This document shows, piece after piece, positions 24,625 to 33,211 of a DNA stretch of 64,000 nucleotides (its first letter is position 1; each line of letters opens with the position of its first letter). The stretch lies in contig DASUAL010000054.1 in NCBI GenBank assembly GCA_035763805.1, forward strand, positions 17,011-81,010, read 5' to 3'. The notes under the pieces were generated by a model that was given only the letters and a program-made list of their open reading frames with translations, was not told where the DNA came from and did no database searches. A program made the translations under genes and the position numbers. The stretch is from DASUAL01 sp035763805 (lineage in GTDB: Bacteria > Gemmatimonadota > Gemmatimonadetes > Gemmatimonadales > GWC2-71-9).

Positions 24625-25290
24625 TTGCAAGAGCATCGAATCTCAGTGACGCGCACCGCGCGCTACTTCGCGTTGGGTAGCAACTCGCGCGGGGTGGGGG
24701 AGGTATGGTTCGTCTGTCACGGCTACGGACACCTAGCGGCCCGGTTCCTGGAGAAGTTTCGCGCGCTCGATGATGGGCGTCGCTACATCGTGGCGCCCGA
24801 GGGGCTCTCGCGGTTCTATCTCAGCGAAAGTCCCACGGAGCGGCGAGTCGGCGCGAGCTGGATGACCCGTGAGGCCCGCCTGTCCGAAATCGACGACTAC
24901 GTCCGGTATCTCGACGGCGTCTACGCCGACGTGGGCGGCCTGATCGATCGCTCTCGCGTCGTGGTTCACGCCCTCGGGTTTTCCCAGGGGGCGGCGACCG
25001 TCAGCCGCTGGGTCGCGATGGGGCAGGCCCGCGTTGACCGGCTCGTGTTGTGGGGAGGTGAGCTGCCACCCGATCTCGACCTGGCTGTGCCGACTGTTGC
25101 CGATCGGCTGCGCTCCGCCGGGCTGTCGCTCGTGTACGGCCGCGCGGATCAGTTCATCACGCCCAAGGTGGTCGGCGAGATCGCCGACCGCCTGCGGGCG
25201 CACGGAATCCCCTACCGGGAACTCGCGTTCGACGGCGGCCACGAGTTGAGCGATGCGGTGCTGAAGCAGCTCGCGACGGCGTCCCGTTGA
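24625..25290 (+). CDS. alpha/beta-hydrolase (phospholipase/carboxylesterase type)
   Basis: A 221-residue cytoplasmic alpha/beta-hydrolase. VWFVCHGYGHLA is the oxyanion region and GFSQGAA holds the nucleophile Ser. The Asp in YGRADQFIT and the His in DGGHELSD complete the triad. Size and motif order match the YpfH/carboxylesterase group acting on small esters. TTG at 24625 is preceded by a strong GGGGAGGGG at 24613-24620, which supports this start. The gene starts right after element B and ends just before the convergent permease pair. Confidence 0.82.
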   Translation: MQEHRISVTRTARYFALGSNSRGVGEVWFVCHGYGHLAARFLEKFRALDDGRRYIVAPEGLSRFYLSESPTERRVGASWMTREARLSEIDDYVRYLDGVYADVGGLIDRSRVVVHALGFSQGAATVSRWVAMGQARVDRLVLWGGELPPDLDLAVPTVADRLRSAGLSLVYGRADQFITPKVVGEIADRLRAHGIPYRELAFDGGHELSDAVLKQLATASR

Positions 25291-25294
25291 GCGC

Positions 25295-26137
25295 TCAGGG
25301 CCGATACGCCGGGTTGAGCGCGTCTTGGAGCGCATCCCCCAGCATGGTGCAGGCGACGACTACGATGACCAGCGCGACGCCTGGCGCGGTCGCCACCCAG
25401 GGCGCGTTGACGAGCGTATCCCTTCCCGACGCGATCATGTTCCCCCACGACGGCGCCGGGGGTTGTACCCCGAGGCCCAGGAACGACAGCCCCGCCTCGA
25501 GCATGATCGCGTTGCCGACGCCCAGCGCGGTAGCGGCGATCACCGGCGTCAACGCGTTGGGGAGGAGGTGGCGCCACAGCACGCGGATGCGCGGGACCCC
25601 GAGCGCCAGCGCCCCTTCGGCGAACGGCCGCGCCGCGAGCGAGCGCACCTCGCTCTGGACGAGCCGCGCGATCGACATCCAGCCGGTGAGCCCCAGTACC
25701 ACGATCACGAGCGCTGCGCTCGGCCGCCACAGGGCGGCGAGAAGCAGCAGGAGCACCACCCGCGGCAGCGCGAGCGCGAAGTCCGTGAGTCCGAGCAAGA
25801 GCGCGCGTATCGGGCCCGGCCAGAAGCCGGCCACGGCCCCGACGGCGAGACCGAGCGCGACCGAGAGCAGCACCGCGAGCACGCCGACGCCGAGAGAGAT
25901 GCGTGCGCCGTAGACGAGCCGAGTCCACACGTCGCGCCCGAACCGGTCGGTGCCGAGCGGGTGGAACTCGCCGTGCACGTCGGTGGCAAGCGGCGGGAGA
26001 AACCGCGTGGCCGCGACATCCCGTTGTGCCGTCGGATCTCCGGGCGAGACGAGTGGCGCCGCGAGCGCCGCCGCGAGCGCGACGAGCAGGACGGTGAGGC
26101 CGAAGACGGCCCGCCGGTCACGCAGCAGGCGCCTCAC
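25295..26137 (-). CDS. oligopeptide-type ABC permease (DppC family)
   Basis: A 280-residue inner-membrane permease with the N-terminal helix VFGLTVLLVALAAALAAPLVSPGDP, the conserved HPLGTDRFGRDVWTRLVYGARISL and the coupling loop AEGALALGVPRIRVLWRHLLPNALTPVI. The GLSFLGLGVQPPAPSWGNMI segment is diagnostic for DppC/OppC. The GTG at 26137 overlaps the stop of the DppB-like gene (GTGA). It pairs with that gene and the divergent binding lipoprotein. No ATPase genes for this importer lie in the window. Confidence 0.9.
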   Translation of the reverse strand: MRRLLRDRRAVFGLTVLLVALAAALAAPLVSPGDPTAQRDVAATRFLPPLATDVHGEFHPLGTDRFGRDVWTRLVYGARISLGVGVLAVLLSVALGLAVGAVAGFWPGPIRALLLGLTDFALALPRVVLLLLLAALWRPSAALVIVVLGLTGWMSIARLVQSEVRSLAARPFAEGALALGVPRIRVLWRHLLPNALTPVIAATALGVGNAIMLEAGLSFLGLGVQPPAPSWGNMIASGRDTLVNAPWVATAPGVALVIVVVACTMLGDALQDALNPAYRP

Positions 26138-27108
26138 GGTTCCCGCTTCCCCTGTTGGATCCGGGGATCGATCCACGCCACGGCGAGGTCCGCGAGGAGG
26201 CTCCCGACGACGACAAGGACCGCACTGATCGTCGTCGCCGCCATGACGACGGGATAGTCGCGCGCTTGGACCGCCTCGACGAGCCTGCGCCCCACGCCGG
26301 GCCATGCGAACACCGCCTCCACGAACACCGCGCCCGAGAACAACGCGGGCAACGACAGCCCGAGCAGCGTCACGACGGGAATGAGCGCATTGCGCGCCAC
26401 GTGGCGTCGGGTGACCTGCGCCGGAGTGAGGCCCTTCGCATGCGCCGTTCGCACGAACGGCTCGCTCTTCACTTCGAGCATCGCCCCGCGCACAAAGCGC
26501 GCTGTGCCGCCCATGCCGATCAGCGTGAGCGTGGCGAGCGGCAGGGCGAGGTGGCGGAGCCGATCGGCGAGTCGGGCCCAACCACCGAGCGCCTCGCTGT
26601 CCAGTCCGGCCGCGCCGAACGCGGGGAGCGCACGGGCCCAATAGGCGAACACCAGCACGAGCATCAGGCCCAGCCAATAGCCCGGAAGCGCGAACAACGT
26701 GACGGTCGTGACCGACAAAACCGTGTCCAGCCGACGACCCGCCGTGGCCTGGATCGCGCCGACGATGAGTCCCAGCAGGTAGCTCAGGAAGAGCGACAGT
26801 CCCACGAGCGCGAGCGTCGCGGGCAACGCCTCGCCCAGCAGGGCCAGGACCGGGCGTCCCGTGGCGATGCTCGTCCCCCAATCGCCGCGCGCGAACCGGC
26901 CGAGCCAGGCCACATACTGTGCCGCGAGCGGCCGGTCGAGACCCAGGGCGTGTCGCTGGGCCGTCAGTTGCGCAGGACTCGCCGTGGGGCCGAGCAGCCG
27001 CTCTACCGGGTCCCCTGGCGCGAGCTGGAGGAGAAGGAACGTGAGCGTCACGGCCCCCGCCACCACGGCGAAGCCGCTGAGCACGCGGCGCGCGAGCCCG
27101 GCGAGCAT
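26134..27108 (-). CDS. oligopeptide-type ABC permease (DppB family)
   Basis: A 324-residue permease. The N-terminus MLAGLARRVLSGFAVVAGAVTLTFLLLQLAPGDPVERLLG and the loop RTAHAKGLTPAQVTRRHVARNALIPVVTLLG are characteristic of DppB/OppB. Six membrane segments are visible. It is the first gene of a minus-strand pair with the DppC homologue. The start is 44 bases from the divergent substrate-binding protein gene, so the importer parts are probably controlled from a shared intergenic region. Confidence 0.9.
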   Translation of the reverse strand: MLAGLARRVLSGFAVVAGAVTLTFLLLQLAPGDPVERLLGPTASPAQLTAQRHALGLDRPLAAQYVAWLGRFARGDWGTSIATGRPVLALLGEALPATLALVGLSLFLSYLLGLIVGAIQATAGRRLDTVLSVTTVTLFALPGYWLGLMLVLVFAYWARALPAFGAAGLDSEALGGWARLADRLRHLALPLATLTLIGMGGTARFVRGAMLEVKSEPFVRTAHAKGLTPAQVTRRHVARNALIPVVTLLGLSLPALFSGAVFVEAVFAWPGVGRRLVEAVQARDYPVVMAATTISAVLVVVGSLLADLAVAWIDPRIQQGKREP

Positions 27109-27140
27109 GCCGGAATCTCGCGCGACCCCGCGGGCCCCGC

Positions 27141-27152
27141 TAGAATCCGGGC
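27141..27152 (+). promoter_or_regulatory. putative -10 element for the binding-lipoprotein gene, leaderless
   Basis: TAGAAT (27141-27146) ends six bases before the GTG start at 27153, the same spacing as the promoter at 15868-15873. No convincing -35 is seen in the GC-rich upstream sequence, and no ribosome site precedes the GTG. Confidence 0.35.
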
Positions 27153-28592
27153 GTGCTGCAACGGACGCTATGGGCCCTGCTCGCGGGAGCCACGGTCGCG
27201 GCGTGCGAGGCGAACTCCACGCGCCGCGGTCGAGGCGTGGTGTACGCGTCCGGTGCCGAGCTGCAGAGTATCAACCCACTACTCGCGACCCACCCGCTCG
27301 CCAGGCAGGTCCAGCGCTATGTGCTGCTCACCACCCTCGCCCGCTACGATTCGACACTCACGCCCCGCCCCTATCTGGCGCGCGACTGGGCGTGGTCGGC
27401 GGACCGCCGGGCGCTTACGCTGCGGCTCGAGGCGGGCGTCCGATGGCACGACGGCACGCCCACTACCGCGCGGGACGTCGCGTGGACGCTCAACGCGGCG
27501 CACGATCCCGCGACCGGCTACCCCCGGCTCAACGACCTGGCCGATGTCGCGTTCGTGAACGCGGCGAACGATTCGACCGTCGTCATCCGCTTCAATCGAC
27601 CGCAGAGCGGTATCCCCGACGTGCTCACCGATCTCGCGATCCTCCCCGCCCACCTGCTCGACTCGGTGCCGCGCGACGGGCTGCGCCGGGCCGCCTGGAA
27701 CGAGCACCCCGTCGGGAACGGCCCGTTCCGCCTCGTGGCGCACCAGTCTGCCCGCCACTGGGTGTTCGAGGCGAACCGGGATTTCCCGCGGGCGCTCGGC
27801 GGCCCGCCGAAGATCGAACGCTTCATCGTCGTGGTGGTGAACGAGCCGACCACGAAGCTCGCCGCGCTCACGGCCGGAGAGATCGACTTCGCCGGAATCC
27901 AGCCGGCACACGCGGCGTTCGTGCGGCAGGACTCCGGCCTCGCGGTGCTCGACTACCCCCTCATCTTCCCCTACGGCATCGTCTTCAACACGCGCCGCCC
28001 GCCGTTCGACGAGGCCCCCGTGCGGCTCGCCGTGGCGCTGGCGCTCGACCGCCGCGAGATCGTGGACGCGTACCTGCACGGGTTCGGGAGCGTGGCGGAC
28101 GGCCCGGTGCCGCCTGGGGTCCCCGGCTACGTCCTGGTACGACCCGTCGCGACGGACCCCGACTCGGCGCGGCGGCTGCTGGGCGGTCGCCGTATCGCGT
28201 TCGAGCTCCTCACCGTCGGGAGTGGGGAGGCGGCGCTCGAGCAGATGATCCAGGCGCGGCTCGCGGGCGTGGGGCTTGACGTCTCGATCCGGCAGCTCGA
28301 GCTGACCGCCTTCCTCGATCGCGTGAACGCGCGGCGGCACGAGTTCGACGCGGCGGTGCTCGGCACACTGGGCGACCCGGGACTGGGATACGTCGCGACG
28401 CTCGCCGCCTTGGCCGGCATGCGCCCACCGACCGATCCGGCGCGCGCACAACGGTGGTTCCGCGAGGCGCTGCCCGTGGCGTTCCTCTATCACGCGCGCG
28501 GGGTGCAGGGGATGAACCGACGGGTCCACGGCGTGCGCATGGACGTGCGCGGCGAGCTGCCGACCGTGGCGGAGTGGCGCATCGAGCCGTGA
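27153..28592 (+). CDS. peptide/oligosaccharide ABC transporter substrate-binding lipoprotein (SBP family 5)
   Basis: A 479-residue family-5 binding protein. The lipoprotein signal LLAGATVAACEANS is followed by SGAELQSINPLL, the family core RLEAGVRWHDGTPTTARDVAWTLNAAHD, and NGPFRLVAHQSARHWVFEANRDF. Such proteins feed Dpp/Opp-type permeases, which are encoded divergently next door. The ligand could be peptides or, given the downstream sugar kinase and lyase, uronic-acid oligosaccharides. The stop overlaps the GHMP kinase start (GTGA). Confidence 0.88.
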   Translation: MLQRTLWALLAGATVAACEANSTRRGRGVVYASGAELQSINPLLATHPLARQVQRYVLLTTLARYDSTLTPRPYLARDWAWSADRRALTLRLEAGVRWHDGTPTTARDVAWTLNAAHDPATGYPRLNDLADVAFVNAANDSTVVIRFNRPQSGIPDVLTDLAILPAHLLDSVPRDGLRRAAWNEHPVGNGPFRLVAHQSARHWVFEANRDFPRALGGPPKIERFIVVVVNEPTTKLAALTAGEIDFAGIQPAHAAFVRQDSGLAVLDYPLIFPYGIVFNTRRPPFDEAPVRLAVALALDRREIVDAYLHGFGSVADGPVPPGVPGYVLVRPVATDPDSARRLLGGRRIAFELLTVGSGEAALEQMIQARLAGVGLDVSIRQLELTAFLDRVNARRHEFDAAVLGTLGDPGLGYVATLAALAGMRPPTDPARAQRWFREALPVAFLYHARGVQGMNRRVHGVRMDVRGELPTVAEWRIEP

Positions 28593-29599
28593 GGCGCGTG
28601 CTGCCGACCGAGTTCCGGGCGGCCGCGCCGGTGCGCCTCGATTTCGCCGGCGGCTGGACCGACGTGCCGCCGTTCTCCGCCCGAGAAGGCGGCGTGGTTG
28701 TGAGTGCCGCGATCGGGCTGCACGCGCAGGTCGAACTGAGGCTCGGCGGTCCCCTGATCCGACTCGCGTCGCAGGATCTGGGGGAGGAGCTCGAATGCGC
28801 CGATTCGGGCGGGCTCGTCCGCGACGGGCGGTTGGATCTGCTGAAGGCCGCGCTGCGCATGTTTCCCGTCCAGAGCCCCTGCACACTCGTCACGCGCTCC
28901 GACGCGCCACCGGGCTCGGGGCTCGGTAGCTCGGGCGCGCTCGACGTGGCGCTCGTCGCCGCGCTCACCCTGGCCCGCGGCGAGCGGCTATCCGAGCGGG
29001 AGATCGCCGAGCAGGCGTGGTACCTCGAGACCGTCGAGGCGCAGATTCCCGGCGGCAAACAGGACCAGTTCGCCGCCGCACTGGGCGGGTTCCAGCGCCT
29101 GAGCTTCCGCGATCCCGACGTCGGCATCGAGCCGATCACGCTCGACCCGGCGTTCGCGGCGGCGCTCGAGCAGCGTATCGTCCTGTGCTACACCGGGCGC
29201 TCGCGCGTCTCGGGCGCCATGATCGCGCGGGTGATGGAGGCGTACGAGCGCGGAGACCGGCGCGTCGTGGGCGCGCTGCGGGCGCTCAAAGACGCCGCCG
29301 AAGCAATGGCCGAGGCGGTGCGCGCCCCGGATCTTCCGCGCATTGCGGCGCTGCTCGCGGAGAACTGGAAGCACCAACAGGCTCTGGACTCGGAGATGTG
29401 TACGCCGGAGATGGCCGGCCTCGAGCGCGCGCTCACCGTCGCGGGGGCGCTCGGCGGCAAGGCCGTGGGGGCGGGCGCCGGCGGCTCGATGTTCTTCATC
29501 ACGCGCGACGATCCCGGGCCCGTGATTGCGGCGGCGCGGCAGAGCGGCGTCTCGGTGCTGCCGCTACGCTGGGCGAGCGCGGGAGTGCGAGCATGGTGA
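28589..29599 (+). CDS. GHMP-family sugar kinase
   Basis: A 336-residue kinase. It has the N-terminal substrate segment APVRLDFAGGWTDVPPF, the ATP loop PPGSGLGSSGALDVAL, the GGKQDQFAAALGG motif and the C-terminal glycine motif VGAGAGGSMFF. The FAGGWTD form is typical of D-glycero-D-manno-heptose 7-phosphate kinases (HddA) and related fucose/arabinose kinases. It phosphorylates a sugar at the anomeric or 1-position in the cytoplasm; the exact sugar is not decided. The GTG at 28589 overlaps the upstream stop, and the gene overlaps the lyase gene by 7 bases, so the three form one operon. Confidence 0.87.
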   Translation: MRRVLPTEFRAAAPVRLDFAGGWTDVPPFSAREGGVVVSAAIGLHAQVELRLGGPLIRLASQDLGEELECADSGGLVRDGRLDLLKAALRMFPVQSPCTLVTRSDAPPGSGLGSSGALDVALVAALTLARGERLSEREIAEQAWYLETVEAQIPGGKQDQFAAALGGFQRLSFRDPDVGIEPITLDPAFAAALEQRIVLCYTGRSRVSGAMIARVMEAYERGDRRVVGALRALKDAAEAMAEAVRAPDLPRIAALLAENWKHQQALDSEMCTPEMAGLERALTVAGALGGKAVGAGAGGSMFFITRDDPGPVIAAARQSGVSVLPLRWASAGVRAW

Positions 29600-32349
29600 C
29601 CGCGGAGCAACTGGCGGCGCGGAAGGCGGAGATCGTCCGCTCGGGCGACCTCACACTCTTGCTCGGGCGTCTCGAAAAGCGCGCGGCGCCCCTGCTCGAC
29701 CACATGCCGCACGTTCCCCCACACAAGGCGCTGCTTTCGACCGACGGCGGCATCTGTCCGAAGGACGGCGCCACCCTGACATTCGACCCGTGGAGTCCGC
29801 GTGAGCACCGCTGTCCGCGGTGCGGCAGCGCGTACACGGGCGAGCGGCACGACCGACATTGGGCGCGGTTTCAGCATCTCTGGCTGGCTGAGCGGGCGGC
29901 GCACCTGGCGGCGCTCCAGGTCCTGGCAGGAAACGACGCCGCGGGCGCCCGCGCCGCCGAGATCTTGCGGGCGTACGCCCGCACTTACTGGACGTATCCC
30001 AACCGCGACAACGTCCTCGGCCCCAGTCGGCTGTTCTTCTCGACGTATCTCGAGTCCCTGTGGATCTGCAACTACCTCGCCGCGGCGATGCTACTCGAGA
30101 CTTCCGGGCACCTCGACGAGGCTACCGGTCGCGCGGTCGGCTCGGTGGCGGACGAGGCGGCGAACCTGATCGGCGAGTTCGATGAAGGGTTCTCGAACCG
30201 CCAGACATGGAACAATGCGGCGCTCACCGCCATCGCGGTGTGGTTCGAGGACGAGGATCTCGCACAGCGGGCAATCCAGGGTCAGACCGGCCTGCTCGCG
30301 CACCTCGTACGCGGGTTCGGTCGAGACGGGATGTGGTACGAAGGGGAGAACTACCACCTCTTCGCCCTGCGCGGACTCTTGACCGGAGCGGCGTGGGCGC
30401 GCCAGGCGGGTGTGGACATGTATCTCGCTCCCGAGCTTGCCCGACGCCTCCGGGCAGCGCTGCTCGCTCCAGCGATCTCCGCCCTCCCCGATTTCACGTT
30501 TCCGGCACGGAAAGACGCGCGCGTCGGGGTATCGCTGGCGCAACCAATGTACGTGGAACTGTGGGAGGTGGGGCTCACGAAACTCGGGATGCGGGATGCG
30601 GGAAGCGGGATGCGGGACATCGCGAGCTGGCTTACGACGCTGTACCGGAGTGCCGTGCTGGCTCCAGAGCTGTTTGACTCGTACCTCCACGACGCACCGG
30701 TCGCATCCCGCATCCCTCATCCCGCATCCCGCACTACCCTTTCGTGGTGGGCCCTCCTCGAGATGCTGCCCGAGCTTCCCGGGGGCGCGCCCACGTGGTC
30801 ACCCGGCAGCGCGCTGCTCGAATCGCAGGGGCTCTCGGTGCTGCGAGCGGGGGGTCGCTACGTGAGCCTGGAGTGCGGACCGTTGGGCGGCGGGCACGGG
30901 CACCCGGACCGACTGCACCTCACGCTTCATGCGGACGGCGTCCACTGGCTTCCCGACTTCGGCACCGGCTCCTACGTGACGCGCGACCTGTTCTGGTACC
31001 GCTCGACGCTGGCGCACAACGCGCCGCGGCTCGACGGCGCATCGCAAGCGGCCGGCGATGCCACGTGCGAGGCGTTCGATGCGCCGGGGGAATGGGCGTG
31101 GGTGCGCGGGCGCTACGGCGATGTCACGCGCACCGTGGTGTCGGGCCCGGCATATGTGCTCGACCTCGTCGAGCTCGCGAGTCGTGAGGACCATGTCCTC
31201 GAGCTGCCATGGCACTTCGCCGGCACGGGGGAGGTGTGCACGTCGGGGCGCTGGGTGGACGGTTCGCTCGAGGACGAGTTCGTCTCGCGGGTGGAGCGCT
31301 TCACGACCTCCGCCGGCGGATCGATGGTCCTGGAGCTGGCGGCCGGCGGCCGGCAGCTGAGAGCGCACTTTGCCTTCGAGGGCGAGCTGCTTCGGGCCGA
31401 AGCGCCCGGCAGGCCGGGTGGCGGTACGCGGGAAACGTTCTTCGTGCTTCGCGCGCGGGGCCGGAGCGCACGATTCGTGACGGTGCTCGAGCCGGTCGGC
31501 GCAGCGGCCGCGGTGCGCGGCGTGCGGGTGCAGGGCAGCGTCATCGAGGTCGACACGACGCGCGGTGTCGACCGCCACGCGCCGGTCGACGCCGGCTGGG
31601 AGGTGGCGTCGGGCGGGACGCGCGTGAGCCTCGCCGGGTCCCGCGAGCCCGAGCCGCCGGTCGCGCCGCTGCTCGACTTCGACCGCCCCACACCAGTAGT
31701 CGGGGTGGCGCTGCGCGCCGATCGGCCGCCGCCGCTCGACGGCTCGCTGGACGGCTTCGACACGACTGAGCCGCTGCGGCTGGAGCTCGAGGACCAGTAT
31801 CGCCGCAGCGAGGAGCCGTATGCCGGCCCGGAAGACTTCTCTGCCGTGGCCTACGGCGGCTGGGACGAGGTTGCGCTCTACCTTGCGGTCGACGTGGCGA
31901 AGCCCGATCTCGTGTTCCGTCCGGCGCACGCGGTTCCGCTCCGCCTCGACAACGAGCCCGACGACATCCACTCAGATGGCCTCCAACTTTATGTGAGTGA
32001 CCGGGAGACCGGAGCCGCTGCTGGCTTGCTCGTCGTGCCCGAGGGGCAGGACCGCGGCAATCTGCGCGTGCGGGCGGCGGGCGCGGCGCCGGGCGCGCCT
32101 GAGGCAATCCGCGGCAGCTGGCGGCGCACCGACCGCGGCTACCGTGTCACGCTGGCGCTTGCGTGGCCTGAATGGCACCGCGCACACATCGGCGGCACGA
32201 TCGGGTTCGACCTTATCATTAACGAGATGCTCCCCGGTCGCCTGCGGCGCGCGGGGCAGCTCGTCTGGAGTGGCGGGAACGGGTGGGTCTACTTGCGTGG
32301 CGATCGGCAGGAACCGGACCGGTTCGGGATTCTCGAGCTCGTGGGATGA
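29593..32349 (+). CDS. heparinase II/III-like polysaccharide lyase with C-terminal carbohydrate-binding domain
   Basis: A 918-residue protein. A short cysteine motif (CPKDG, CPRCG) is followed by an alpha/alpha-toroid region (GEFDEGFSNRQTWNNAALTAIAVWFEDE, GMWYEGENYHLFALRGLL). Next is a heparinase II/III-like beta domain with GGGHGHPDRLHLTLHADGVHWLPDFGTGSYVTRDLFWYRSTLAHNAPRLDG. The last 230 residues look like a CBM9/DOMON-type module. There is no signal peptide, so it acts in the cytoplasm on imported uronic-acid oligomers. Residues about 331-342 (MRDAGSGMRD) and 370-381 (SRIPHPASR) are encoded by facing GCGGGAT repeat arms inserted in frame. Confidence 0.85.
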   Translation: MVTAEQLAARKAEIVRSGDLTLLLGRLEKRAAPLLDHMPHVPPHKALLSTDGGICPKDGATLTFDPWSPREHRCPRCGSAYTGERHDRHWARFQHLWLAERAAHLAALQVLAGNDAAGARAAEILRAYARTYWTYPNRDNVLGPSRLFFSTYLESLWICNYLAAAMLLETSGHLDEATGRAVGSVADEAANLIGEFDEGFSNRQTWNNAALTAIAVWFEDEDLAQRAIQGQTGLLAHLVRGFGRDGMWYEGENYHLFALRGLLTGAAWARQAGVDMYLAPELARRLRAALLAPAISALPDFTFPARKDARVGVSLAQPMYVELWEVGLTKLGMRDAGSGMRDIASWLTTLYRSAVLAPELFDSYLHDAPVASRIPHPASRTTLSWWALLEMLPELPGGAPTWSPGSALLESQGLSVLRAGGRYVSLECGPLGGGHGHPDRLHLTLHADGVHWLPDFGTGSYVTRDLFWYRSTLAHNAPRLDGASQAAGDATCEAFDAPGEWAWVRGRYGDVTRTVVSGPAYVLDLVELASREDHVLELPWHFAGTGEVCTSGRWVDGSLEDEFVSRVERFTTSAGGSMVLELAAGGRQLRAHFAFEGELLRAEAPGRPGGGTRETFFVLRARGRSARFVTVLEPVGAAAAVRGVRVQGSVIEVDTTRGVDRHAPVDAGWEVASGGTRVSLAGSREPEPPVAPLLDFDRPTPVVGVALRADRPPPLDGSLDGFDTTEPLRLELEDQYRRSEEPYAGPEDFSAVAYGGWDEVALYLAVDVAKPDLVFRPAHAVPLRLDNEPDDIHSDGLQLYVSDRETGAAAGLLVVPEGQDRGNLRVRAAGAAPGAPEAIRGSWRRTDRGYRVTLALAWPEWHRAHIGGTIGFDLIINEMLPGRLRRAGQLVWSGGNGWVYLRGDRQEPDRFGILELVG
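30586..30735. repeat. facing GCGGGAT heptamer arms inside the lyase gene
   Basis: The left arm 30586-30618 is a run of GCGGGAT units and the right arm 30703-30735 is the complementary ATCCCGC run. The 84 bases between them encode ordinary-looking protein (ASWLTTLYRSAVLAPELFDSYL). Both arms are read in frame without a stop. It has the same architecture as the intergenic GCGGAAT elements, with one base changed per unit. Confidence 0.8.
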
Positions 32350-32458
32350 TGCGAGTGCGGAATGTGGAATGTGGAATGCGAAATTGCGAGGAGAGGTCGT
32401 TCGCGCCACGACGCACACCCTTACACTCCGCATTCCGCATTCCGCACTCCGCATTTGG
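32350..32458. repeat. heptamer inverted-repeat element C (GCGGAAT family)
   Basis: The left arm is at about 32354-32384 and the right arm at 32425-32457, with about 40 bases between. It fills the gap between the lyase stop and the methyltransferase start; the ATG at 32462 is only a few bases from the right arm. No separate ribosome site is visible for that gene. Confidence 0.85.
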
Positions 32459-32461
32459 CTT

Positions 32462-33211
32462 ATGAGCGTCGTCGTCGTATTGCACGAGTCCCGGGACCTC
32501 GTCAACATTGCCCACGTCGTGCGGGCAATGAAGAACTTCGGGCTGCGCGACCTGCGACTCGTGAATCCCCTGGCGTACGACGCCTTCCGCATCGAGGGCA
32601 TCGCGCACCAGACCCAGGACATCCTGGGGCGCGTGGCGCGATACGAGCGCCTCGGGGACGCGCTCGCCGATTGCGTGCACGTCGTGGGGTTCACGTCGCG
32701 GGAGCGGAGCGCGAAACGTAACCTGCAACGGCCGCGGGCGGCGGCGGCGGAGGTCCTGGCGCAAGCGCAGGCCGGCGTCGTCGCCCTGCTGTTCGGCCGC
32801 GAGGACAAGGGGCTGCCGAACGAAGCGCTCGATCTCTGCCACCGTGTCGTCTCGATCCCGACCAATCCGGACTATCCTTCCCTCAACCTCGCGCACGCGG
32901 TGGTGCTGATGTTGTACGAGCTCGCGCTTGCGCGGGGAGACGAGTCCCGGCCCTTCAAGGCTCCGCGCCGCGCGGCGGCGCCCGCGCCGGTCGAGGATCT
33001 GGAGCGGCTGTTCGCGGACGTGGAGGCGGCCCTGCGGGTGATCGAGTTCTTCAAGACCCGCCAGGCGGAGAGCGTGATGCGGACGGTGCGGGAGATCATC
33101 CACCGCATGCCGCTCGACCAGCGGGAGGCGAAGCTGCTGCGCGCGATGGCGATCGAGGTGGTGAAATACGGTGAACGACTGGCGCGTTCCCGGATTCACG
33201 TCGACCGCTAG
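32462..33211 (+). CDS. TrmH/SpoU-family RNA 2'-O-methyltransferase (TrmJ-like)
   Basis: A 249-residue SPOUT-fold methyltransferase. The N-terminal motif 1 is VLHESRDLVNIAHVVRAMKNFGL, motif 2 is VALLFGREDKGLPNEAL and motif 3 is VVSIPTNPDYPSLNLAHAVVLMLYEL, as in TrmJ (tRNA Cm32/Um32) enzymes. A C-terminal helical extension of about 90 residues also fits TrmJ. It binds S-adenosylmethionine in the trefoil knot and modifies RNA in the cytoplasm. It starts right after repeat element C. Its 3' end overlaps the next gene by 41 bases. Confidence 0.87.
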   Translation: MSVVVVLHESRDLVNIAHVVRAMKNFGLRDLRLVNPLAYDAFRIEGIAHQTQDILGRVARYERLGDALADCVHVVGFTSRERSAKRNLQRPRAAAAEVLAQAQAGVVALLFGREDKGLPNEALDLCHRVVSIPTNPDYPSLNLAHAVVLMLYELALARGDESRPFKAPRRAAAPAPVEDLERLFADVEAALRVIEFFKTRQAESVMRTVREIIHRMPLDQREAKLLRAMAIEVVKYGERLARSRIHVDR

